From assembly GCA_030683705.1 (NCBI GenBank), contig JAUXPP010000151.1, positions 1 through 64,000 of the forward strand: a stretch of 64,000 nucleotides of DNA, in the 5' to 3' direction. The DNA is from Polaromonas sp. GTDB lineage: Bacteria; Pseudomonadota; Gammaproteobacteria; Burkholderiales; Burkholderiaceae_C. Shown here in pieces: positions 28,759 through 36,346 of the stretch (position 1 is the first letter of the stretch; every line of letters begins with the position of its first letter). The notes beneath the pieces were generated by a model. The model saw only the letters and a list, made by a program, of their open reading frames with translations, had not been told where the DNA came from and ran no database searches. Position numbers and translations under genes: made by a program.

Positions 28759-29190
28759 TCAAGAATGCGAAGTCTGCGCGGGCGGCGTGACCCCGCTCAG
28801 GTTGTACCCGGCTTGGGCGGCTTTTTGAACCAGCGTGGGCCAGGGTTGCCGGTCGGCTTGCGACAGCGCCCACAGCGCCGCCGAACGCATGCCGCTGCGG
28901 CAGTACGCCAGCGTGGGTGCGGGCAGCTGGCTGAGCAGGGCGGCGAAGGCCTCGCCGTCGTCCGGGCTGACCCGACCCGAAACCACCGGCTGGTAGGCCA
29001 GGGTCAGGCCGGCCTGGCTGGATGCAAGCGCCAGTTCGCGGTGATCGAACTGGCCGGGGCTCTCTCCGTCCGGCCGGTTGCAGATGACGGATTTGAAGCC
29101 GGCGCGCGCAATCCCGGGCAGGTCGGCCGGCGAGATCTGTCCGGCGACCGCCACTGTTTCGGACAGCGGGACGAGCTTCAGGGACGTCAT
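28759..29190 (-). CDS. DUF442 (TIGR01244) sulfur transferase / phosphatase-like protein
   Basis: A 143-residue protein of the family fused or linked to persulfide dioxygenases in Blh proteins. The fold is that of dual-specificity phosphatases, with the active loop YCRSGMRS (CX5R-like, about residues 96-103); GFKSVICNRPDGE near residue 35 is the second family motif. It probably handles sulfane sulfur or persulfide in the BigR regulon. It lies between the YeeE genes and sulP on one strand. Confidence 0.85.
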   Translation of the reverse strand: MTSLKLVPLSETVAVAGQISPADLPGIARAGFKSVICNRPDGESPGQFDHRELALASSQAGLTLAYQPVVSGRVSPDDGEAFAALLSQLPAPTLAYCRSGMRSAALWALSQADRQPWPTLVQKAAQAGYNLSGVTPPAQTSHS

Positions 29191-29191
29191 C

Positions 29192-29626
29192 TCAGGCTCC
29201 GATGCGCCGGCGCAGGCCGGAGCGCTCGGCGATTTCGAAGATCACCATGCCGACGATCATGGCCGCCACGAACAGCGCGGCCTTCATCTCGCCGGATGCC
29301 ATGGAGACGATGCCCGGACCAGGGCAGAAACCCGCCAGGCCCCAGCCGGCACCGAAGGTCAGCCCACCGATGACCAGGCGTTTGTCGATCTGGCTCGACT
29401 TGGGCAGGTGCAAGGCCCCCCCCAGAAAGTTCGTGGTGCGTTTGCGGGCCAGCGCAAAGGCGAAGAAACCCACGGCAATGGCGCCGCCCATGACGAAGCC
29501 GAGGGACGGATCCCAGTTGCCGAACAGGTCCAGGAAGCCGAGCACCTTGCCCGGATCGGTCATGCCGGAGAGCAGCAGGCCCAGGCCGAACAGCAGGCCT
29601 ACAAAAAATTCGGTGATGCGGTGCAT
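29192..29626 (-). CDS. YeeE/YedE family membrane protein, second half (DUF6691 type)
   Basis: A 144-residue membrane protein with four predicted helices. LLFGLGLLLSGMTDPGKVLGFLD and GAGWGLAGFCPGPG are diagnostic of the YeeE/YedE family, which imports thiosulfate or related sulfur compounds; the Cys in GFCPGPG is conserved. ATG 29626 is chosen because upstream in-frame sequence overlaps the partner gene. It pairs with the next gene to make a complete two-piece transporter. Confidence 0.88.
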   Translation of the reverse strand: MHRITEFFVGLLFGLGLLLSGMTDPGKVLGFLDLFGNWDPSLGFVMGGAIAVGFFAFALARKRTTNFLGGALHLPKSSQIDKRLVIGGLTFGAGWGLAGFCPGPGIVSMASGEMKAALFVAAMIVGMVIFEIAERSGLRRRIGA

Positions 29627-29637
29627 GTGTGTGCTCC

Positions 29638-30075
29638 TTACAGAATGTGGCGAACCACGAAGACCATGGCGAAGCCCGCGCCCATGAAGGCGAGCGTGGC
29701 AACGAGCGAGCGGGGCGACAGGCGCGAGAGCCCGCAGACGCCATGTCCGCTGGTGCAACCGGAGCCGTAGCGCGTGCCCAGGCCGACCAGCAAGCCGGCG
29801 GCGGCGATGGCGGCGAAACCCGCGTCAATGCGTGGCGCCTGCATGAAACCTTCAGGCGCCAGCAGGCCATACACCAGCGGCGCGGCCAGCATGCCCAGCA
29901 GGAAGGCGATGCGCCAGCCGGCGTCACCCGCCTTGGGTGGCAACAGGCCGCCCAGAATGCCGCTGATTCCCAGCACCCGGCCGTTGACCAGGATGAAGAA
30001 GGCCGAGGCGACGCCCAGCAGAATGCCGCCGGACAGCGATGCCCACGGCGTGAAATTGGCCCAATCGATGGTCAT
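29638..30075 (-). CDS. YeeE/YedE family membrane protein, first half
   Basis: A 145-residue membrane protein with about four helices and the conserved Cys loop GSGCTSGHGVCG. Together with its partner (11 bp downstream) it forms the split YeeE/YedE type often found next to BigR and persulfide dioxygenase. It starts 3 bases after the repressor stop. Confidence 0.88.
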   Translation of the reverse strand: MTIDWANFTPWASLSGGILLGVASAFFILVNGRVLGISGILGGLLPPKAGDAGWRIAFLLGMLAAPLVYGLLAPEGFMQAPRIDAGFAAIAAAGLLVGLGTRYGSGCTSGHGVCGLSRLSPRSLVATLAFMGAGFAMVFVVRHIL

Positions 30076-30078
30076 GGC

Positions 30079-30399
30079 TTACTCCTTGTCAAAAATACAA
30101 AATTGTTCGTACAGCACCTGCATCACGGCCAGCGCCTCGGGGCTGGTCAGCGCATAGTGGATGTTTTTTCCCTCGCGGCGGGTGCTCACCAGGTCCTCGT
30201 CGCGCAGCACGGTGAGCTGCTGCGACAAGGTCGGTTGCACGATGCCCAGCAAGGCTTCGAGCTCGCCCACGCGCCGCTCCCCCTGCGACAGCTGGCACAG
30301 GATCAACAGCCGGTCCGGGTTGGCCAGCACTTTCATCAGGCGACAGGCGCGGTCTGCGGCCGTCTGCATTTGTTCCAGGTCCATCAGGACGTTGTTCAT
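30079..30399 (-). CDS. bigR: ArsR-family repressor of BigR/SqrR/YgaV type (persulfide sensor)
   Basis: A 106-residue winged-helix regulator. C35 (LLILCQLSQGER) and C101 (YEQFC) match the two cysteines that form a tetrasulfide or disulfide in SqrR/BigR when persulfides rise. LSQQLTVLRDEDLVSTRREGK is the recognition helix and wing. No ArsR metal-binding CxCxxC is present. ATG 30399 gives the standard N-terminus. It is the first gene of the leftward operon, and its target is probably the palindrome at 30456. Confidence 0.9.
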   Translation of the reverse strand: MNNVLMDLEQMQTAADRACRLMKVLANPDRLLILCQLSQGERRVGELEALLGIVQPTLSQQLTVLRDEDLVSTRREGKNIHYALTSPEALAVMQVLYEQFCIFDKE

Positions 30400-30455
30400 C
30401 GATGTTTCCTTCCGTTTCATTGAGGCTGCGCAACGCGGCCCCGGGTCATGACGAG

Positions 30456-30490
30456 AATATATTGACAAACAATCTATTTGTCAATATATT
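30456..30490. promoter_or_regulatory. Symmetrical operator with overlapping divergent promoters
   Basis: Perfect 14-nt inverted repeat AATATATTGACAAA (30456-30469 and 30477-30490) with a 7-nt spacer. Each arm contains TTGACA; on the plus strand TTGACA (30462-30467), 17 bases, then TATATT (30485-30490) form a near-consensus sigma-70 promoter. By symmetry the minus strand has the same promoter. One repressor dimer here would shut off both the bigR operon and the dioxygenase-osmC pair. Confidence 0.85.
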
Positions 30491-30518
30491 ATCAATAACT
30501 TATTTAAAGGGACCTCTC

Positions 30519-31403
30519 ATGACATCCTTTCAGACCCCAACCGCCCAACCCCAGGTACATGGCCTTTTTGATCCCGCCACCTGGACCGTGACCTATGTGG
30601 TGCACAGCGGCGCCGGCAGCGACTGCGCCATCATCGATTCGGTGCTCGACTACGACCCGAAGTCGGGCCGCACGCAGCACGTTTCGGCCGACAAGGTGGT
30701 CGACTACGTGCGTGCCAACGACCTGAAGGTGCAATGGATCCTGGAAACCCATGCCCACGCCGACCACCTCTCGGCCGCGCCCTACCTGCGGGCCCAGCTG
30801 GGCGGAAAGATCGGTATCGGCGGCAACATCACCCAGGTGCAAAAGGTGTTCAAGGGCGTATTCAACCTGGAGCCTGGCTTCAAGCAGGACGGCTCGCAGT
30901 TCGACCACCTGTTTCAGGAGGGTGAGGTCATCCCGCTGGGCCCACTCGCGGGTGAGGTGCTGTTGGTGCCTGGCCACACGCCGGCCTGCGCGGCCTACCG
31001 CTTCGGCGATGCGGTGTTTGTTGGCGACACCCTGTTCATGCCCGACGTGGGCACCGCACGCTGTGATTTTCCGGGCGGCGATGCGCGCGCGCTCTACGCC
31101 TCCACGCGCAAGCTGCTGAGCCTGCCGCCCCAGACGCGGCTGTTCATGTGCCACGACTACCCGCCCAACGACCGGCCGGTGGCCTTCGAGACCACGGTGG
31201 CCGAGCAGCGTGCGAAGAACATCCATGTCCACGATGGCGTGAGCGAGGACGAGTTCGTGGCGATGCGCACCAAACGCGATGCCACCCTGGAAATGCCCAC
31301 GCTGATCCTGCCCTCGGTGCAGGTCAACATCCGCGCCGGTGAGTTGCCGCCCAAGGAAGACAACGGCGTGGCTTATCTGAAGATCCCGCTGAACGCCCTG
31401 TGA
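30519..31403 (+). CDS. Persulfide dioxygenase-like metallo-beta-lactamase (Blh/ETHE1 type)
   Basis: A 294-residue metallo-beta-lactamase-fold enzyme. THAHADH (H78-H83) is the metal motif; VPGHTPAC, GDTLF and CHDY supply the remaining ligands, a pattern of the ETHE1/Blh group that uses mononuclear iron to oxidise glutathione persulfide to sulfite. It is divergent from bigR behind the shared operator; ATG 30519 is 28 bases after it. A role in sulfide detoxification fits the whole locus. Confidence 0.9.
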   Translation: MTSFQTPTAQPQVHGLFDPATWTVTYVVHSGAGSDCAIIDSVLDYDPKSGRTQHVSADKVVDYVRANDLKVQWILETHAHADHLSAAPYLRAQLGGKIGIGGNITQVQKVFKGVFNLEPGFKQDGSQFDHLFQEGEVIPLGPLAGEVLLVPGHTPACAAYRFGDAVFVGDTLFMPDVGTARCDFPGGDARALYASTRKLLSLPPQTRLFMCHDYPPNDRPVAFETTVAEQRAKNIHVHDGVSEDEFVAMRTKRDATLEMPTLILPSVQVNIRAGELPPKEDNGVAYLKIPLNAL

Positions 31404-31434
31404 CCCATCCACCGCACGCATCGAAGGCAAGACC

Positions 31435-31884
31435 ATGACGACCGCTTCCGTTTCGCTCCAGCAGCAAGCCGACTACCGCTTCGAGATCCGTTTCGGAGGC
31501 GACATCCCGGTCCTGATCGCCGACGAACCAGCACCGCTGGGCAACGGGGAAGGCCCTTCCCCTGCGCAGTTGCTGTGTGCCTCCGTGGGCAACTGCCTGA
31601 GCGATTCACTGCTGTTTGCCCTGCGCAAGTTCAAGCAGGCGCCGGATCCCCTGCGCTGCGAGGTGAGCGCGGACATCGGGCGCAATCCGGAAGGCCGGCT
31701 GCGGATTCTCGCCATCCACGCCACCCTCACGCTCGGGGTGGCGGCGAGTTCGCTCGAACACCTGGACCGCGCGCTGGCGCAATTCGAGGAATTCTGCACC
31801 GTCACGCAAAGCGTCCGCCAGGCCCTGCCGGTGCGGGTCACCGTCATCGACGCCGAAGGCCGCACGCTGCGCGATCAGACCTGA
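31435..31884 (+). CDS. OsmC family peroxiredoxin-like protein
   Basis: A 149-residue OsmC-family protein. Cys48 and Cys54 lie in LLCASVGNCLSDS and Cys121 in EFCTVTQSV; the last two match the usual peroxidatic pair. OsmC proteins reduce organic hydroperoxides and, in some cases, persulfides. It lies 31 bp after the persulfide dioxygenase and is probably co-transcribed, so a persulfide role is plausible. Confidence 0.87.
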   Translation: MTTASVSLQQQADYRFEIRFGGDIPVLIADEPAPLGNGEGPSPAQLLCASVGNCLSDSLLFALRKFKQAPDPLRCEVSADIGRNPEGRLRILAIHATLTLGVAASSLEHLDRALAQFEEFCTVTQSVRQALPVRVTVIDAEGRTLRDQT

Positions 31885-31897
31885 TCCGGGCGGCGCT

Positions 31898-32692
31898 TCA
31901 GCCCTTGCCCAGCGGCGGCCGGCCGAACAGCGTGGAGGCGTTGCTGACCGGTCCGAGCTGCGCCGCCGAGTCCAGCAGCGCCGGAGCGAGTTCGTGCATA
32001 CGGGCGCTGTCCAGCCGCGAACGCGGGCCCGCAATGCTGATGACACCGATCACCTCGCTGCGCCGGAACACCGGGGCGGCCATGGCGGCCATGCCCGGAG
32101 CGAACACCTCGTCGATCATGGCGTAGCCGCGCACACGCGCCGCATGCAGAAAACCCAGCAAGGCCTTGAGGGTGGTGGGGGCCTTGGGGCCGTACTCGGC
32201 CGGCAGGCCGAATCCCTGGCGCGACACCAGTTCCAGCGCCCGCTCGTCGCTCAGGCTCATGAGCCAAGCATGGCCGGATGCCGTGCAGGACAGCCGTGCA
32301 TCCATGCCCATGTCCGGGTCATAACGCAGCCCGGTCTGCCGCATGCCCTGCGATTTGGCGACCCAGGTCAGGCGATCGTCATCGACGATGGACAGGCGCA
32401 CCAGCTCACCCGAGCTTTGGGCCAGCCGCTCCAGCAGCGGCTCGGCGACGTCGACAATCCCCGCGCTGCTCAAAAAGCCCAGTCCCAGCGACACCATTTT
32501 CAGGGTCAGCACGTAGTCGCCCTGCTTGCGCGCCTGGCGCACATAACCGCGCTGCTGCAGATCCGCAAGCAGGCGGTGGCAGGCGCTCAGCGGAATGTCC
32601 AGTTCTGCGGCGATCAGCGAAAGCGGCAGACCTTCCGGATAACGGGTCAGGTGTTCCAGCACGGCCAGGCCACGTTGAAGGGCGATGTTCAT
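31898..32692 (-). CDS. IclR family transcriptional regulator
   Basis: A 264-residue regulator. The winged helix-turn-helix is at about residues 1-65 (LSLIAAELDIPLSACHRLLADL) and the IclR effector domain at about 80-250, with conserved DPDMGMDARLSCTASGHAWL and GVISIAGP segments. It is divergent from the aroQ-TRAP-dehydrogenase operon and probably controls it; aromatic or cyclohexane acids are usual IclR ligands. The start MNIALQ at 32692 is preferred. Upstream in-frame ATGs fall in the intergenic region containing the likely operator. Confidence 0.88.
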   Translation of the reverse strand: MNIALQRGLAVLEHLTRYPEGLPLSLIAAELDIPLSACHRLLADLQQRGYVRQARKQGDYVLTLKMVSLGLGFLSSAGIVDVAEPLLERLAQSSGELVRLSIVDDDRLTWVAKSQGMRQTGLRYDPDMGMDARLSCTASGHAWLMSLSDERALELVSRQGFGLPAEYGPKAPTTLKALLGFLHAARVRGYAMIDEVFAPGMAAMAAPVFRRSEVIGVISIAGPRSRLDSARMHELAPALLDSAAQLGPVSNASTLFGRPPLGKG

Positions 32693-32710
32693 TTTGTATG
32701 ATGGAACGGT

Positions 32711-32725
32711 TTTCCAGTTTGGAAA
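32711..32725. promoter_or_regulatory. Candidate IclR operator
   Basis: TTTCCAGTTTGGAAA: 5-nt perfect arms with a 5-nt spacer, 18 bases upstream of the regulator start and 110 bases before aroQ. A partly similar ACATTTTCCCATGTGG follows. IclR proteins often bind such A/T-flanked palindromes. Confidence 0.4.
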
Positions 32726-32835
32726 CATTTTCCCATGTGGCCCGCAAAATTGCCAGCAATTGAGCACATGGCCTGATGGCGTATCCCCCGGAGACAAGCC
32801 TTGACCCGTAATTTCACTGACCTGGTTCATGCCGC

Positions 32836-33279
32836 ATGAGCCGCACTTTTTACGTCCTGAACGGCCCCAACCTGAACCTGCTGGGAGTGCGTGAACCCCA
32901 GTTGTACGGCAGCACCACACTGGCCGAAGTGGAACAGCTGTGCCGCAGCGTGGCGCAGGAGCTGGGGTATGCATGCGAGTTCCGCCAGACCAACCACGAA
33001 GGGGTTTTGGTCGACTGGGTGCAGGAAGCGCGCGAGAACGCCGCCGCAGTGGTCATCAACCCGGCCGGCCTGTCCTTCCGCTCCATCCCGCTGCTGGATG
33101 CCCTCAAGACGCTGGACCAGCCGATTGCCGAAGTCCACATCACCAACATCCACAGGCGCGATGCCTTGTACCAGCACTCGCTGGTGTCGCTGGCCGCCAC
33201 GGGCGTCATCTGCGGTTTCGGTCCGTTCGGCTACGAGATGGCCTTGCGGGCGCTGGCGCAGCGCCTGGCCCCCGGGTAA
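32836..33279 (+). CDS. Type II 3-dehydroquinate dehydratase-like protein with altered substrate pocket
   Basis: A 147-residue AroQ homologue. Catalytic R19 and Y24 (GVREPQLYG), N75, and H101 (EVHITNIH) are present, as is ICGFG. But the residue normally His at position 81 (NxGGxTHTS) is Phe (NPAGLSFRS), and the Arg normally at 112 is Tyr. Both changes touch substrate binding in the Mycobacterium enzyme. It may be a catabolic QuiB-type dehydroquinase or act on a related acid. It is first gene of an operon with a TRAP transporter and a quinate/shikimate dehydrogenase. Confidence 0.82.
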   Translation: MSRTFYVLNGPNLNLLGVREPQLYGSTTLAEVEQLCRSVAQELGYACEFRQTNHEGVLVDWVQEARENAAAVVINPAGLSFRSIPLLDALKTLDQPIAEVHITNIHRRDALYQHSLVSLAATGVICGFGPFGYEMALRALAQRLAPG

Positions 33280-33345
33280 AGCCCAGTGCGCCAAACCGGT
33301 TTTCCGCGTTATTTCATTTCAGCCAACACATCAAAGGAGACAACC

Positions 33346-34335
33346 ATGAACCATTCCATCCAGCGTCGCACCCTTCTCGGCACGGGTGCCGCCCTTGCCG
33401 CCACAGCCGCACTGCCCGCCTGGGCACAAGCGCCGGCCACCATCCGTTTCGCCGCCGTGTTTTCCGACAAGGACATACGCGCGGAGATGATGAACCAGTT
33501 CGCCAAAGAGGTCGCCGCCGACTTCAAGCTCGAGATGCACCTGAATTCCACGCTGTTCCGCCAGGGCACGGAGCTGGTGGCGCTGCAGCGCGACAACCTC
33601 GAGATGGGCAACATTTCGCCGCAGGACATTTCCAAGCAGATACCGGCCTGGTCGCTGCTGACCTCCGCCTACCTGTTCCGCGACGCCAACCACCTGAACC
33701 AGTTCTTCGCCAGCGAGCAGGGCGCGCAGATGAAGAAAATGGTGGAAGACCAGCTCAAGGTGAAGATCCTTGGTCCCACTTTCTTCGGAACGCGTCACGT
33801 GGGCCTGAAGGGCAAGAAGAAGATCAACACCCCGGCCGACCTGGCCGGCGTGAAGCTGCGCATGCCACCGGGCGATGCCTGGCAACTTCTGGGCCGGTCC
33901 CTGGGCGCCAACCCCACACCCATGGCTTATGCCGAAACCTACACCGGCCTGCAAAGCGGCGCCATCGACGGCCAGGACAACCCGCTGCCCAACGTGCAGA
34001 ACATGAAGTTCAACGAAGTCATGGGCCAGCTGGTGCTGACCTCGCACCTGGTCGGCTTTGACCTGCTGACGGTCAACATGAAGACCTGGAACAGCCTGTC
34101 GCCCGCGAAGCAGCGCGCCTTCCAGGCCGCTGCCGACAAGGCCATTGCCTGGAGCACGGCCGAGCACCAGAAACGCGAAGCCGAACTGGCCGAGAGCTTC
34201 CGCAAGGGCGGGCTCGACGTCTACGTGCCCAACATCAACGCCTTCCGTGATTACGCGCAAAAGGTCTACCTGGCATCCGACGAAGCCAAGACATGGCCGG
34301 CCGGCATGCTGGCGCAAATCAACGCCATGAAGTAG
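33346..34335 (+). CDS. dctP: TRAP transporter substrate-binding protein (DctP)
   Basis: A 329-residue periplasmic binding protein. A twin-arginine-like signal (QRRTLLGTG...ALPAWAQA, cleavage near residue 28) follows an AAAGGAGA ribosome site. The mature part has the DctP pattern: NLEMGNISPQDI, GLKGKKKINTPADLAGVKLRMPP with the carboxylate-binding Arg, and AETYTGLQSGAIDGQDNP. The neighbours suggest a carboxylate ligand such as quinate, shikimate or dehydroshikimate. Confidence 0.92.
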   Translation: MNHSIQRRTLLGTGAALAATAALPAWAQAPATIRFAAVFSDKDIRAEMMNQFAKEVAADFKLEMHLNSTLFRQGTELVALQRDNLEMGNISPQDISKQIPAWSLLTSAYLFRDANHLNQFFASEQGAQMKKMVEDQLKVKILGPTFFGTRHVGLKGKKKINTPADLAGVKLRMPPGDAWQLLGRSLGANPTPMAYAETYTGLQSGAIDGQDNPLPNVQNMKFNEVMGQLVLTSHLVGFDLLTVNMKTWNSLSPAKQRAFQAAADKAIAWSTAEHQKREAELAESFRKGGLDVYVPNINAFRDYAQKVYLASDEAKTWPAGMLAQINAMK

Positions 34336-34547
34336 GCGTCTCCCGACGCGACTGCGGCGCTTCTCAAGGGGGCGAGATCCGCGGCTCCGGATCGACCTGC
34401 GTCGATCTGGACGGGTCGAGCGGTGCCTGCTTCTGGCAGGCACGCGGCCTGCAAGGCCCACCCGCGGCTCGGCCAGGCCGGTTCCGCGATGGCACTACCA
34501 TATGTGCTTGCAAGGCGTGCCGGGTGGTGCGCCACTGAAAGGGGACG

Positions 34548-35048
34548 ATGTTCGATCACATTCTCAAGCCGCTGCACCGCTTCGCCGAAGCGGTGGCGGC
34601 CGGCCTGCTGGCGATTATTTTTGTCGCCTTCCTGGTGCAGATCGTGATGCGTTACGTCTTCAACGCGCCGGTCGGCTGGACCACCGAACTGTCGCTCGCG
34701 GCCTGGCTGTGGCTGGTGCTGTGGGGCGCGGCCTTTGTGCTCAAGGATGACGAGGAGATCCGCATCGACCTGCTCACCGCGCGCGCCAGCCATCGCACGC
34801 GCCGGGTGGTCGGCGCCATTGTTGCGCTGGCCATCATCGTGCTGTTCGGCCTGTCGCTGCCAGGCGCGTGGAGTTATGTCACCTTCATGAAGGTCGAAAA
34901 AAGCTCCTATCTCGGTGTCCGCATGGACATCACCTATTCCATCTACATTGTTTTCGTCGTGGCGGTCATCCTCCGCGCCGTACGCCAGCTGGTACGCGGG
35001 CCTGAAAAAACCGCCGGCGACATGCCGTCCTCCGCCTCCGCCTTATGA
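34548..35048 (+). CDS. dctQ: TRAP transporter small permease (DctQ)
   Basis: A 166-residue membrane protein with four helices and the family segments QIVMRYVFNAPVGWTTELS and LKDDEEIRIDLL. The 212-bp gap to dctP holds no gene, only GC-rich potential hairpins (for example GGATCGACCTGCGTCGATC at about 34391-34409), which may limit read-through so that the binding protein is made in excess. Its stop overlaps the dctM start by 4 bases. Confidence 0.9.
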   Translation: MFDHILKPLHRFAEAVAAGLLAIIFVAFLVQIVMRYVFNAPVGWTTELSLAAWLWLVLWGAAFVLKDDEEIRIDLLTARASHRTRRVVGAIVALAIIVLFGLSLPGAWSYVTFMKVEKSSYLGVRMDITYSIYIVFVVAVILRAVRQLVRGPEKTAGDMPSSASAL

Positions 35049-36346
35049 ATTTCACGAGTCCCTTTTCGCTGGCGCTGGTTGCCATCGTCGCCCTGAGCCT
35101 GCTCGGCGCGCCCATCGGCCTGGCCATGATCGCCGGTTCCGTTCTTTACCTGTACATGAAGGGCATGGACGTGGGCGCCGCTGCCGAGCAACTGCTCAAC
35201 GGCACCTACTCCAGCTTTTTGCTGCTGGCGGTCCCGTTGTTCATTCTCGCTGCCACTTTCATGAGCACGGGCAGCGTGATGGACCGCTTGCTGCGCTTTT
35301 GCAATGCCATCGTCGGCCGCTTTCCCGGCGGCCTGGCACAGGTCAACGTGCTGCAAAGCGTGGTGTTCGCCAGCATGTCGGGTTCGGCGCTGGCCGACGC
35401 CGCCGGTTCCGGCAAGATCATGCAGGCGATGATGACGCGTGGCGGCAAGTACACGCCGCCTTTTGCCGCGGCACTCAGCGCCGTGTCCTCGGTGATCGGG
35501 CCGATTCTTCCGCCCTCGATACCCATGGTGCTGTACGCGCTGGTGTCGGGCACATCCATCGGCTACCTGTTCATCGGCGGGGTGCTGCCCGGCCTGCTGC
35601 TGGGTGCGGTGCAGATGGTGCTGATCTATTTCCAGGCCAAGCGGCGCGGCTTCCCGGTGGAAGACAGGGTTCCGCTGCGTGACATGCCGCGCATCACCAA
35701 AGAGGCCTTTCCGGCCCTGATGCTGCCCGTGATCCTGCTGGGCTGCCTGTACAGCGGTATCACCACGCCCACCGAGGCGGCCGGCGTGGCCGCGGCCTAC
35801 GCGCTGCTGATCTCCGCCGGCCTGTACCGCAGCCTGGGTTGGGGCGACATCTACGATTCGCTGCTGTCCAGCGCGAAGATGAGCATATCCATCGGCATGC
35901 TGATCGCCGGCGCTCTGGTGTTCAACTACGTCATCACCTCGGAGAACATCCCCGCCCACCTGAGCGGCCTGCTCAAGGGCATGGAGATGACGCCCATGGT
36001 TTTCCTGCTGCTGGTCAACGCCATCCTGCTGGTGCTGGGCGCCTTTCTCGAAGGCTCGACCATCATCCTGATCATCCTGCCGGTGCTGCTGCCCACCGCG
36101 GTGGCACTGGGCATCGACCCGGTGCATTTCGGCGTGATGGCCATCCTGAACATCATGATCGGCCTGGTCACGCCACCTTACGGCCTGCTGCTGTTCATGA
36201 TGATGAAAATCGCCAACGTCTCGTTTTCCGCGCTGATGGCGGAGGTCTGGCCCTATTTGCTGGTCATGCTGGCGGCGCTGGGACTGGTGACTTTCTGGCC
36301 CGGCATGGTGCTGTGGCTGCCGCGGCTCGCGGGTTACACCGGATGA
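35045..36346 (+). CDS. dctM: TRAP transporter large permease (DctM)
   Basis: A 433-residue DctM with about 12 membrane helices. It has the conserved GSVMDRLLRFCNAIVGRFPGGLAQVNV, SGSALADAAGSGKIM and PPSIPMVLYALVSG segments of the family. It uses a sodium gradient to carry the substrate handed over by DctP. Its stop overlaps the next start (ATGA), tying the dehydrogenase to the transporter. Confidence 0.93.
   Translation: MNFTSPFSLALVAIVALSLLGAPIGLAMIAGSVLYLYMKGMDVGAAAEQLLNGTYSSFLLLAVPLFILAATFMSTGSVMDRLLRFCNAIVGRFPGGLAQVNVLQSVVFASMSGSALADAAGSGKIMQAMMTRGGKYTPPFAAALSAVSSVIGPILPPSIPMVLYALVSGTSIGYLFIGGVLPGLLLGAVQMVLIYFQAKRRGFPVEDRVPLRDMPRITKEAFPALMLPVILLGCLYSGITTPTEAAGVAAAYALLISAGLYRSLGWGDIYDSLLSSAKMSISIGMLIAGALVFNYVITSENIPAHLSGLLKGMEMTPMVFLLLVNAILLVLGAFLEGSTIILIILPVLLPTAVALGIDPVHFGVMAILNIMIGLVTPPYGLLLFMMMKIANVSFSALMAEVWPYLLVMLAALGLVTFWPGMVLWLPRLAGYTG

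Noticed and set aside
34336-34547. Small gene in the dctP-dctQ gap
   Set aside because: Open frames there are short, lack ribosome sites and have no recognisable product; only GC-rich hairpins are seen.
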